From Scatophagus argus (Eukaryota; Chordata; Actinopteri; Scatophagidae): DNA of 64,000 nucleotides. This document shows, one piece after another, positions 14,575-34,397 of this stretch. The notes below the pieces were generated by a model. The model saw only the letters and a list, made by a program, of their open reading frames with translations, had not been told where the DNA came from and searched no databases. The stretch lies in contig NC_058506.1 in NCBI RefSeq assembly GCF_020382885.2, positions 14,796,318 through 14,860,317 on the forward strand, given 5' to 3'. Both the position numbers and the translations under genes were made by a program. The first letter of the stretch is position 1. Every line of letters starts with the position of its first letter.

Positions 14575-15822
14575 TTTGTCGGGTTGTAATTTTTTGGACG
14601 ACCAACGGCGAATTAGCGTCGAACCAACTAAATGCACCTTAAAATCTTAAAACTCATCTGAAGACATCAACTGACTGCGATAGCTGAGCGGTTCAGCTAA
14701 GGAAGTAGCTGACTTGAATCTTTCTGGTCTTGCGGGGGCCAGCCGCCCTGCGCCCTACCCTTCTTGAATCTGGAAAATGCGTTGACTCAGTTCCGTAGTG
14801 TGCGTGGGACACACTGTACTCCCTCTAATGGACAGTGAGGTAACTGGACCGGGCAGATTGAACTGGGTTACCCAAATATTAACCATTAAAGTTGTATAAT
14901 TAATGTGAGAGAGATATTGACGTACATATACCCGTGTATTTATTGAGCAAAAACACAACAAGGATTACACAAAGCTGATTTGCGAGATGTTGGACAGAAG
15001 AAACAACAAAATGGTGTACAAAAACAAAAACGTCAAAACAAAATTTTAAAAAAGTATATTCAAAGATATTAAGATGGGTATTATTATTAAAACATAGGAG
15101 TATACATAACCTGCACACACACAAAAAAAGAAAAAATATGAGGCTTGAATGTTTATAATGGTATCAATTAGGTCAGTCATCTAGGCATGTAATGTAATGT
15201 TGCGGCGTCACTTTCTAACGAGGCAACTTTTATTACAGGGATAATTAGTAGTCGATAAGTACTGACTTCACTAATGGAAAATAAATAATTTTCTTATGTT
15301 TGTTGCAGTTATAAATGCTAGCGTATAACTGCTAAAGGAAAAAAATATAGCAAGTTAAAAATGTCGAAATTTGGCTGATGATTTATTGTGATTTATTTTT
15401 TAACCATTAATCATATTTATATCCATTAGTAAATTGCCTTTAACCATTAATGAATAGTTAAGTTACAGCTTATGAACCCCAAAACGTGCCTGTTAGGAAA
15501 GTGGTACCTAAATTGGTCATTTGAGTGGCTGAAGGAACAATGATTGCTGTCCTCTTGGCCATTATAAATTGTGTTTTTTGTCAGTAGTTTACACTAAATA
15601 TCAACTGTCATACATAAAATACTTTTTATATAATATAAAATACTTCATTACCAATAAGGTATTTGGCCCAGTTGGGATATTATCTCAGTGTCAGTTATCA
15701 ATTGAACAATTGAATACAGAATATTACTACATGGGCTCAAGAACACTTCGAAAATGTAACGTGTAAACACAAAGGGAACATGTAAAACTGCTGCTGGTAA
15801 ACGCAAATGATCACATTCTGTT
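14575..15822. other. snx12 upstream region and snx12-il2rg spacer
   Basis: Sequence just above the snx12 start (14575-14820) is GC-richer and should hold its leader and promoter. The AGCCGCCCTGCGCC stretch near 14741 is typical of a TATA-less housekeeping promoter. The remainder is AT-rich without recognisable exons and should include the region where il2rg transcription ends. Confidence 0.45.
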
Positions 15823-15830
15823 TTTATTTA
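15823..15830 (-). terminator. Candidate il2rg poly(A) signal
   Basis: On the minus strand an AATAAA hexamer lies about 860 bp beyond the il2rg stop codon (the plus strand reads TTTTATTTA). It abuts a repeat fragment at 15834-15905, so it may not be the signal used. Cleavage has not been seen, only the hexamer. Confidence 0.25.
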
Positions 15831-15833
15831 TAA

Positions 15834-15905
15834 TAGATAGATACTTTATCGATCCCGTGGGAAATTCAATACATTTAACACAACGTCCCAACTTTTTTGG
15901 AAAGT
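15834..15905. repeat. Retroposon-tail and transposon-end fragments
   Basis: ATAGATAGATACTTTATCGA followed by TCCCGTGGGAAATTCA is a tail-like motif found widely in fish genomes, usually at the 3' end of LINE-related copies. It is followed directly by CACAACGTCCCAACTTTTTT, which resembles the end of a fish DNA transposon. Both are short relics. The family assignment is from memory of the motifs, not a search. Confidence 0.45.
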
Positions 15906-16689
15906 TTAGTTGTATAAAAGGTTAAAAATATGACTTTATCAATAACATACTGCCACGCTTTGTTAAGGTAGAATAATAAAACACCCAAGAAAAATACACG
16001 GCTGAAGAAAAAAATGAAAAAGATGAATTGATTTGATCATACTCTAAGTGTGCTCTAAGTCCTGCTTTGATGATAAAGATTTTCATTTAGTTGCTTTAGT
16101 GTGGCTTTTTATCATGAACGCAGCTATTCTCCTGATGTTGCATTCCCTTGTATCAACACAATGAGGCTGGGTGTGGGATTGATCATAGATTTTAAGAATC
16201 TTTGCATATTATATTCCCCAAGTCCTCTTGTATATTCATATATGTACTTTTCATAATTAAATACATCATAAGTAAGCCAGCAAAACAGCAGAGCTCGATA
16301 CAGGTGATTTAAATATGCCTCACAATACTAAATCCATACTTTCACTTGGTACAAACTGGACACAGTGATGAAGCTTGGTCGTGTCAAATATTTGTCTTCT
16401 CATAATTAAACTTCATGCTTGTGGAATAACAGCTTTGTGCTGACTTTTTTGTTTAAACTGTGAACCAGGGAAACCAATGAGAGGAAGTGGATGTGACAAG
16501 TGGGGGGAACTTTGGTTCTGTGTTCCCCTGTTGTTGAGAAACAGTAACACTACTGATTAAAGAGAAAACTCTGTGGTACAGTTAATATTGACCATACACT
16601 ACTATCCATTTTCTTATCTTTGCAGACGGGCAGGAGATGTGTCATTATATGAGCATATGAATTATAGTATTTTATGAAACCCAAGCCTC

Positions 16690-19600
16690 CTAAGCAGAAA
16701 CCTGGTCCTTCTGCCCAGATGACACAAGAACTGCAGAAGTGGAAGAGGAGCAGGGGGTGGACAGGTCTGACTCGTCCACAGTGATGAGGACAGAACAGTC
16801 GGTTTGGTCAGTGGTGATGGAGGAGGTTGAGCTGTCAGAGCTCTCGCTATCGGACTGGGAGACGTGGCAGTACTCACGGACAGGACAGGCACGATCATTG
16901 TAGTTGGGGTTAAAACTCTCTTTCAGGCCTTTGGAGAGTTGAAGCCAATCCTTTAAAAAAAAATGCATGACCTCACTTGATTCTGTCAATCACTATGCCA
17001 CCAGATGGGATTTTCATCAGTTCAATATGGACATTCTGGCAGCAGTGAGTCAAGACTGCAATGTCTCATCAGCTATTGAACAGATGTCCCCATTCAGAAT
17101 GAATCGTAATAACTTTGGTGAACCTCTGGATGCTACTTACCTGCATGTTGTGAGAAATGAGGGATGGCTTGGGAACCACAGGCATGAGGATGATTCTGAC
17201 TCTGTACGGGAGGTAGGGAAGCGAGGTGAGGTTTATAGAGATATAGAGTAGATATCAATGTCATATAATGATAATATAATCTCAAAATTCTAATTTTGTG
17301 TGATTAAGTTTAAGACAAAATACCGATGTAGCTGTCAAATTCAAAATACATTAAAAATGTGACTTTTATTCCCACCATCACTGGCATTCTTTTTTTCCTT
17401 AACTGACTGATATTTTTACAGCACAATGCTAACTGATAACAGCTTGTATAAGTTAAGATTGTTGATGCTAGCAATATCAATGAAAAACTAAGAAAATTCG
17501 TGCATATTGTTCTGTGGCCACATTATGACCTGATAACTTTACACATGATTTATACATGACTTAAGGGTTAGGGTTACCCAAAACCCAAACCCACCTTTCA
17601 TGGTGCAGCAAAATCATGACCAGTAGGATGAAGGTCAGAGTGCCCAACAGAAAGAATACTGGGGTCCACACAAACATTAGTTCATTCTTTTGATTTGGGT
17701 CTGTCAGGTGGGGAGGGAGAGAGAGAGAGAGAGATTGGAGTGGATTGGAGTAATTATTTCATAATCTTGTACATTTATGCATATACTTTAAACCTTCTTT
17801 GTTGTTTAATCATGTATACTTTGGTGAAAATGTCACAGAAATTCATAGGACACATTAAATTTGCTCATTCAAGTACAGGTTTAAAGGAAAAGAAGACTTT
17901 TACTGCCCAACTGCCAGTACTGGCTATCATATCCATCGTGTTGAAATTCATAAAAAGCCTGTAATTCTTCAATCTGTTTCACATCAGAAATGGGTCAGAT
18001 TTTAGTCTCATTTAAGTATTTTTCAGCTGGTAATTATTATTAAACTGTAAACAGGTCAGGTCATCTGCAGTGAGAATATTGAGGAACTGTTGCGAGTTGT
18101 TTGATGGGTAACATAAAAGGCCACTTATGCCATCAGCCTGGAGACAGGATTAGCTACATATATTACATTATGTCAAGCCATACTGACATAATTATTATTA
18201 TTATTGTAGTGTTTTGTAAATTGCCCACATACAGTCTAGGTTCTGTGCCTGAGGCTTGTAAGACTGCAATTTCTATTGGTTTCCTCTAGCCAGAAGAAAT
18301 CAGTGATTATTTTGTTCTACCGTAAGTTAACAGCTACCGTAAGTTAACAGCCTTTTTCAAAGCAAACATTTTGCAATTTTACCTGTGCTGTTGTTGGATC
18401 CCCAGACCACAGGCTCACTCCAGTCACTCCAGTACAAAGACTCTGCACAAGTGCTCCCCAGTTTGCTCCGAACCTGCAGCTCATACACTGAATTTTTGGA
18501 GGGCATGTTGATGCAGTAACTCTGCAGCCCAATACTGACTAGTGAAACCTGTGGACAATAAAATGGAGTTAAGAAAGGAGATGGGCAATGAAGAAGGACA
18601 TAAATGATAGTGAAACAGAAAGAAAAAGGGGGATTATAGATTGAACTATCTCTCTCTTTTTTGTTTGCTTTCATTTAAGTGCTTACATCCCACTCCTTGT
18701 TATTGATCCTGCAGCGGATTTCACTCTCCACACAGTTTGAAGAAGTCTGGTTCCAGTAAAACCTCAGGTTTGAGTCGGATCCCATCTGGACAGTCAGGTT
18801 GGTTGGTGGATATAACTTGACTGGTGATGATAGAGACCATTTAGTGATATAGAACATAAAATGTGATGAAAAGGTAATAAGGCAGACATGCCATTATATT
18901 TCTATGATTTTTACAGTCCATTTTTGTGAAAATACTAGCATTTTGCCTTTCCTGGAAAAGGTTACAGATTTAAGCTAAAGTTGTACTGTACTTTGCTAGT
19001 AGGAGTTCTCTCCTTCCTTAATTGGTTTGCTATTTTGAATAGTACCGCCCAGTGTTGTGTTGCACTCCGGTAAATAAACGTACCTTTCTGTTTAAGCTCA
19101 AGCTTACGCTCAAAAGTGTCCTCGCCGTGCACCAGTTTGGTGTAAAATGTCTGGAACCTGTTGAGTTTCTTCTCATAGGGGTGGTTGCATCCAATTTTTG
19201 TGTTGTTCTCTGACAGATAGGTGGTGCACTCACTGATGTTTTTGTCATGGTGGAACCTGTATACAGATCGATATTTAGTCATTCACACACAAGCAATAGT
19301 ACGCATATAAACTGTAAACAGGTCAGGTCATCTGCAGTGAGAATATTGGGGAACTATTGCGAGTTGTTTGATGGGTAACATAAAAGGCCACTTATGCCAT
19401 CAGCCTGGAGACAGGATTAGCTACATATATTACATTATGTCAAGCCATACTTTTTGTGGTGAGGTTTCCCCTGAATTTTCTCTTTAAATACAATGGCCTG
19501 TATTTATCAAAGTTCTCAAAGTTACACCAGAGTTAATGCTGCTTTGTCAATGTGGCTAATAAGAAACACTTAAGTAAATTATTCCTCTATCAAGAAATCA

Positions 19601-20828
19601 TACGATCAGTCGCATATATGCTGAGGAGGAATAGCCAATCAGAGACCAGGAGTTACCCTTCACCTAATTCACATTCTTTCTTTTAAAAATGTACATTTTA
19701 CTTGGTGATGTGCTATTCTGCAAAAAGCATGTGTTTTCAATTTTTTAAAATGTCATATTATGTGTGAAATATCCACCATTATTGTCTCCATTAGCAAATA
19801 ACATGTACAATTAGTCACCAACTTAAAACTAAACTCTGGAGTGCTTTTAAATTTAAGATGGTTTTAGATCATAAGAAATGTCTTCAATTGTTGAAACTCT
19901 ACATTGTTAAATTTGAGAATGAGAATAAGAATGAATGATTTTGACTTAAATCCAAAGTTTTACCAATTTTACCAATTTGACTATTTTACTATTTCACTAT
20001 ACCACCATTTTACTTTAGTATTTTGATCAATTCAGATGACATCACAGAAAGTATTTTATGGTTCAAGTTTGTTAGGGTGTTACAGTCGGCAATTACTAAC
20101 CAGCCGTAAAAGGTGTAGTTGACATCTGGAGTCCCCTGCTTGTTCCAATAACACTGAACATAATTCAGATGCACCACAAGACAGTCCACATCTGTCAGAA
20201 ACACGAGAGGGTCGAGACCAACAGTTTCATTAAGAAAATAAAACAAAAATGATTAGGGCGACACAAGTGACACAAGCACACATACACAAACACAGGCGTG
20301 CGCAATAAGGAAATGAGAGCACCATGTCATCAAAGAGAATTTACAGAAAATGACTGAAACCAACGGTTTCATCAAGTTCAATAATACAAGTGTTTAATTT
20401 GTCATAATTACATCCTGATCATATTTCAAAACCGATCTGTTCACCCCTTCTAATCTTGGTTTTACTTTTAGGAAAGTTATCAAAAATATAGTTAAAATAA
20501 CTCATACCTTATCTACGTTGTAAATATTGTAAATTATTTATGAATTGTTAACTAATAATTAGCATGATAAAAATGACTGAACAGTCAGTCAGTTTCACAT
20601 TATGATAGTCAAATGTAAAACAATGTTTAAAAAAAAAAGAAGCCAAAAACCCCCTAAGCACATTGAATAACTGCTCAGTCACACCCAAATAGGTTAAAAG
20701 TTATCACTACTGTCGTAGTTTGCCTATAATTTAAAAATTTAAAAAACTTAAAGGTTCTTACCAGGCGGCTCTTTGGCTAACACATGGCCTGCCAGACAGA
20801 GAAGCAAAAGCAGCCTAGTCGCCATCAT
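16690..20828 (-). CDS. il2rg: Interleukin-2 receptor subunit gamma (common gamma chain), 8 exons
   Basis: Minus-strand coding exons are 20828-20762, 20191-20101, 19256-19084, 18820-18687, 18548-18383, 17700-17595, 17201-17141 and 16950-16690 (stop). They sum to 1059 nt, 352 aa, with consistent phases. Two ATGs are adjacent; the first is used here. Residues 1 to about 18 form a leucine-rich signal peptide. Two fibronectin-like cytokine-receptor domains follow: DCLVVHLNYVQCYW has the paired cysteines of the first, and WSDWS at 195-199 is the WSXWS signature of the second. The single transmembrane helix spans about 218-241. RVRIILMPVVPKPSL just inside is a box1-like JAK-binding segment. The tail keeps SKGLKESFNPNY, matching mammalian SKGLAESLQPDY. 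The protein pairs with other receptor chains for IL-2, 4, 7, 9, 15 and 21 and signals through JAK3/STAT5. Teleosts can have two copies; which one this is cannot be told. Confidence 0.95.
18041..18184. repeat. 144-bp intronic repeat, copy 1
   Basis: This lies in the il2rg intron between exons 5 and 6. It begins TAAACTGTAAACAGGTCAGG and ends TATGTCAAGCCATACT. It matches 19308-19451 in the same orientation with only two differences that I can count (G/A at two sites). No terminal inverted repeats or A-tail are evident. Confidence 0.9.
18318..18351. repeat. 17-bp tandem duplication
   Basis: TACCGTAAGTTAACAGC occurs twice back to back without mismatch in the same il2rg intron, about 30 bp downstream (in gene direction) of the end of exon 5. 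It is a small recent duplication; the CGTAAGT inside resembles a donor on the plus strand only. Confidence 0.8.
19308..19451. repeat. 144-bp intronic repeat, copy 2
   Basis: This is the second copy of the 18041-18184 repeat, in the il2rg intron between exons 2 and 3. It is in the same orientation with two mismatches. The copies are 1.1 kb apart and flank exons 3, 4 and 5. Confidence 0.9.
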
Positions 20829-20935
20829 GGAACACAGAAACAGGATGCTTTAAGCTCAGGCACTGGTCTACTTCTACATCTACATTTCCGTGTTTGCTGC
20901 TTGACTGCTGTGGCTTTGCTTCCTGTCAACAAAAG
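20829..20935 (-). promoter_or_regulatory. il2rg proximal promoter with ETS and RUNX-like motifs
   Basis: About 95 bp above the first ATG (gene direction) is GACAGGAAG (minus strand of 20919-20927), an ETS/GABP-type core. Beside it is a TGTGGC core (plus strand 20909-20914), which resembles a RUNX site. No TATA box is apparent. Mammalian IL2RG promoters are TATA-less and depend on ETS-family factors, so the arrangement fits lymphoid expression. Function is inferred from motifs and position. Confidence 0.45.
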
Positions 20936-21349
20936 CTGCCAAGATATTAGAATGTAAATTGACATAACATGCCTGCAGTTAAGTCTTATGATGTATTTAT
21001 GTATATAAAGTCAAATAACACATAATTTGAAAAACATTTTTAATCTGCCCCTTTTTACGGAACATACCCACCACTTAAACGGCAACCAGACAAGACAAGA
21101 GCTGTGGAGGTGAAAGTGTAGGAAGGGGTAGACAGATACTGCGGTGGAGGCAGAAATATCAGAAGCAGATATCTCAAAAACCTGGAGGACGTCACTGAAT
21201 ACTGGCACAGAGGTTGGCAAGCAATTACTGGCATTCAGAAGTGTGAAACTGTGGCAAATGTTTTATAAACTGAAACTTCAAACCTTTATTGTCAGTATAT
21301 GTTTACATAGACCAAAATTCTACACAGAGAAAGTTCCAGAAAGCCACAG

Positions 21350-21698
21350 AGAAGAATCAACTTTATTAGCAGTATATATATTTTTACATACACATACTGA
21401 ATTTGTCTACTGCATTTGACCCATCCTTAGTTGAACACACACATGCAACACCCGGCAAATTACATGCAGTGAAACACACACAGGAGCAGTGGGCAGCATC
21501 AAGCACCCGGGGAGCATATTGGGGGGTGAAGTGCCTTGCTCAAGGGCACATCAGCCAGCTAATGAAGGCGAGGGGAGCATTTTTTCACATTAATCACTCC
21601 ACCACACCCAAATTTTTCCTGCCCGTCCGGTGGGGGAATCAAACCGGTGACCCTCCGATCACAAGCCGTTACTCCAACCTCTAGGCCACGGCTACCCC
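21350..21698 (-). mobile_element. tRNA-derived SINE, near-complete copy
   Basis: On the minus strand the element starts at the right end with a tRNA-like head. It has an A box (TGGCCTAGAGG) and a B box (GGTTTGATTCC) after GGAGGGTCACC. A body rich in TGCCCTTGAGCAAGGCACTT follows. It ends in AATAAAGTTGATTCTTCT. The related copy at 21845-22159 is in the opposite orientation. The head implies RNA polymerase III origin. Confidence 0.8.
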
Positions 21699-21844
21699 TT
21701 TCCCCAGAGTCTCATTATAAAGTTGAGATAGTCAGTCGCTTTACCGTGAAACAGAACTGTTATCGGACACTGACATTAATTCTCTTAAAGTTCCGTTTGC
21801 AGAACAGATTATATCAGGTCAATTTCCACAACACTTCTGGGAGC

Positions 21845-22159
21845 AGCTGTAGCCTAGAGGTTGTGATCGGAGGGTCACCGGACAGGCGGGAAAAATTTGG
21901 GCGTGGTGAAGTGATTAATGCGGAAAAAAAAATGTCCCCACCCCTCCATTAGCCGGCTGATGTGCCCTTGAGCAAGGCACTTGCTCCCCAGGTGCTTGAT
22001 GCTTCCCACTGCTCCTGTGTGTGTTTCACTGCACGTAATTTGCCGGGTGTTGCATGTGTGTGTTCAACTAAAGATGGGTCAAATGCAGAAGCTGAATTCA
22101 GTGTGTGTATGTAAAAATATATATACTGTCAATAAAGCTGATTCTTCTTCTTCTTCTTC
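21845..22159 (+). mobile_element. tRNA-derived SINE, second copy (inverted)
   Basis: This is the same family as 21350-21698, on the plus strand: AGCTGTAGCCTAGAGG, then GATCGGAGGGTCACCGG, the GTGCCCTTGAGCAAGGCACTT body and an AATAAAGCTGATTC tail ending in (TTC)n. The head has lost the anticodon-like part and the second half of the B box, so this copy is probably not transcribable by itself. Confidence 0.8.
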
Positions 22160-22264
22160 AATTCTTCTCTGTATTTAACCCATCACTGATTGAACATACA
22201 CATGCAACATGCAATTGAACCGGTGACCCTTTGGTCATAAGTTACTTCTCCAAACTCTAGGCAT
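22160..22264 (-). mobile_element. Internally deleted SINE fragment
   Basis: This directly abuts the (TTC)n tail of the previous copy. On the minus strand it keeps part of the head (CTAGAGTTTGG, then GGTCACCGGTT) joined to the tail part with ACACATGCAAC-type sequence (TGGGTTAAATACAG), with the middle missing. It is a decayed member of the same family. Confidence 0.6.
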
Positions 22265-23191
22265 CAAAACTGGATAAAATCCAGTCCAGACATCTTCTTC
22301 CCTCTTCTCAGTATCAAAACTCTCATTTAGCCCCAACAATGGCCTGTCAACAGATACATTGCATGAAGTGGTGTTACTTTATTCACCATGAAAAGATGTA
22401 AGCCATACTGTCATAAGTTCCAGACCCCTGGAGCATTTTAAGAACAAAATAATTTCTAGAAATGAATGATGATGTTGTTGTTTCAAAGTAACTGCTGTGT
22501 ATATTCTGTTTAGTTTTCTTTTGGTCATTTGGACAAGTGTGTTAGGTGTATGTTGTTTACAACAGAATATGATCAAATCAAAATGTGCACAAAAAAGTTT
22601 CAAACGGAACTAAAATTGGATGGACAGTATGTCTGTGCAGCACCATTTCCTTTCAACAAGAACAGAAGAGAAGAAAATCTAATGCCTTGTGCTTCACTGA
22701 GGGATCATGTGACATCAGATGTGCTGCTCTGAAGTTGAATTTTGTGGGTTTTGTTTCCTTTCAGAGGAAACGGCACATAAAAATGATGATTGAAAGATTT
22801 TCCTACATCTAAAGTCTACATCTAAAGTATGTATAACAACACACAGGAAACTGCTTAAAACTCCTTTATTTATAATTAATCTGGTTTATAATGTGTCCCG
22901 GGACACACACACAAATTAAAATTTAATCAGAAACAAACATCTGACCTCCAAGTTTCTGAAAAAATTTTAAGTCGCCATTTGATATCTGACACATCAGTTG
23001 ACTATGGCAGCTCATTTCCAGTCAATCAGATGTGGGTTTTTTTTGTTTACGTGTTTGAAAATTGCTGTTCCTGTTTCTTGTTTAAAATGCAGTGCTACTT
23101 TTGATTCTATCAGAAATCAGAACTGTTCAGAGATATAGAGGTGCAACAATAATACTTTTACATTTGTACACAAATCCAGAGCACAACCACT
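22265..23191. other. Intergenic spacer without recognised features
   Basis: This is AT-rich sequence between the SINE cluster and the hAT-like MITE. Two overlapping small open frames (22529-22812) have no recognisable similarity. A short palindrome, GTGTCCCGGGACAC, lies near 22894. Confidence 0.5.
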
Positions 23192-23559
23192 AGAGCTGCA
23201 AGGATTAATGAATTTATTGATTAGCCGATCCATGAAAAACTTCTGATAATCAATTAACCATTTCAGTCATTTTTCCAGCAATAAAAAAAAAAAAAAAAAA
23301 AAAAAAATCAAACATTTGCTGGTTTCAGCTTCTTACATGTAAAGATTTGATGCTTTACTTTGTAATTTACTGTAGTAAATGAAGGAGTTTTGGACTGCTG
23401 GTTGGACAAAAGAAACAAGCTGCAGAAATAATTTTGGGCTCTGGGAAACTGATGAGAACATTTTCTAATGACATTTTATGGACTAAATGATAAATCAGTT
23501 AATGGGGACTATAATCAGCAGATTAATCAAGACTGAACTGTATCATCAGTTGCAGGCCT
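23192..23559. mobile_element. hAT-like MITE, degenerate
   Basis: The ends are AGAGCTGCAAGGATTAATGA and, read inversely, AGGCCTGCAACTGATGATAC. These are imperfect terminal inverted repeats of the AGGGCTGCAACTAACGATTA type common in fish non-autonomous hAT elements. The interior is non-coding and includes a run of about 26 A residues at 23283-23307 and the TTTTATGGACTAAATGAT motif. No transposase is present. Confidence 0.65.
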
Positions 23560-24600
23560 AAATGCTGCTGGGATGATTTTTATTCTCCTTGAAAATCAAC
23601 TGTATAAACATTACAAATAAGACTTTCAAATCCCAGGCATTCAAATCACTTGTAAAATCAATTTCAGGCTAAAACGGCGAGGCTGTTTTTTTCCCCTACT
23701 TGTAAACAGTTCACTGAAAGCAAAAGAGGTGCTGAAATATGTCCTTTGATTACTAGCTGATCGATTTATTGGCCACTTGTATTAACTGTAGTTAGACACT
23801 TAATTAAATTTGTTTGTTTGGTTATTGGGATCCCAACATTAAAACTGTATCCAACAACAGAATTATGTCGAAACCCTAAATCTACAAAGCACTTAGAACC
23901 ACTACAGATAATTCTTCAAACCTTTTGTTGTGGATGCTGCTTTGTAGCTTGAAGTTTTGAAGCGTTTCCAGCTCTTTTTTGCTAGCATGTCATAAGATTA
24001 CTAAGCAGTAATCAAGATAAGACAGTCTTGTATGGACTGCAAGGTGCAACTTTTGCAGAGACAAAGTGAAGTGAATACAGTACATTTACTTTTATTTACA
24101 AGAGCAAAAGCATCAGCTTTCCCAAAGCAAGACAATTAAAAACAAAACTCAAAATTAGACCAAGAAGGCTATATAAGAACTACTGAGAACCTTCACAACT
24201 TTTGAGTGATAGGTGATTAGGTCTATAAGCCAGCTTCCTTCTGTGGCATAATTTCTTTACTTTTTCTTGCAAATGTGGCTTGCATGGCTATTTGCATGAT
24301 CAAACATGCTTAAAAAAATACTCTGGAAAACTTTGCATGTTGTGAAGGAGACATGCTTTATTTAAAGCTGTAAACACTGCACTTAAGTGTGATCTGTAGG
24401 TGTAATGATTACATAATCTATATTAAAGTTACACAATATATAGCTGTGTCATAAATAATTTCCCTTAAAAATCATGTAACATCATGTGTTATTAACATGA
24501 TGCTTAACTTTCTTATTCTATTTGCATTTTTTATCTATATTTACCATTTGTTTAATTTTTTTGTTTGTGTTTTTTTCTCTTCTAGTGAAAGGTTTTGTAA
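23560..24600. other. Spacer upstream of slc9a6
   Basis: No gene or delimited repeat is seen. The sequence is AT-rich. From about 24650 it becomes GC-richer, as expected for the leader and promoter of slc9a6. Confidence 0.5.
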
Positions 24601-24785
24601 TGACAACAAACTCCAACCATCAACCCCATGAAGTGTCTCTTATTTTGAAGAGCCGGAAGTTCCAGTGTTTTGATAACCGCTGCGGAAGAAGCTGTCAGCT
24701 GCTCTCGTCTCGCCGATATCTCGTTCAAGCAGTAGTTTCACTTACTAATCCAATGACAGATGTAACGGTTTCACAGAAAGTCACA
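24601..24785 (+). promoter_or_regulatory. slc9a6 leader and proximal promoter
   Basis: GC-richer sequence lies immediately before the chosen slc9a6 ATG. The frame stays open upstream to 24522, so a longer N-terminus is formally possible. The translation above 24786 is not conserved-looking and would bury the signal-like leader, so it is treated as untranslated. The transcription start is not determined. Confidence 0.4.

Positions 24786-34397
<9,612 letters not shown>

Noticed and set aside
16662-16898. Proline/serine-rich minus-strand frame overlapping il2rg exon 8
   Set aside because: The alternative frame of exon 8 (ending at 16690) matches the conserved gamma-chain tail, so this one is a shadow.
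24522-24785. Upstream extension of the slc9a6 frame starting [13 protein letters not shown]
   Set aside because: The frame is open, but the residues between it and 24786 look non-conserved, and it would precede the natural signal-like leader. The ATG at 24786 has the better context and gives 703 aa, close to human.
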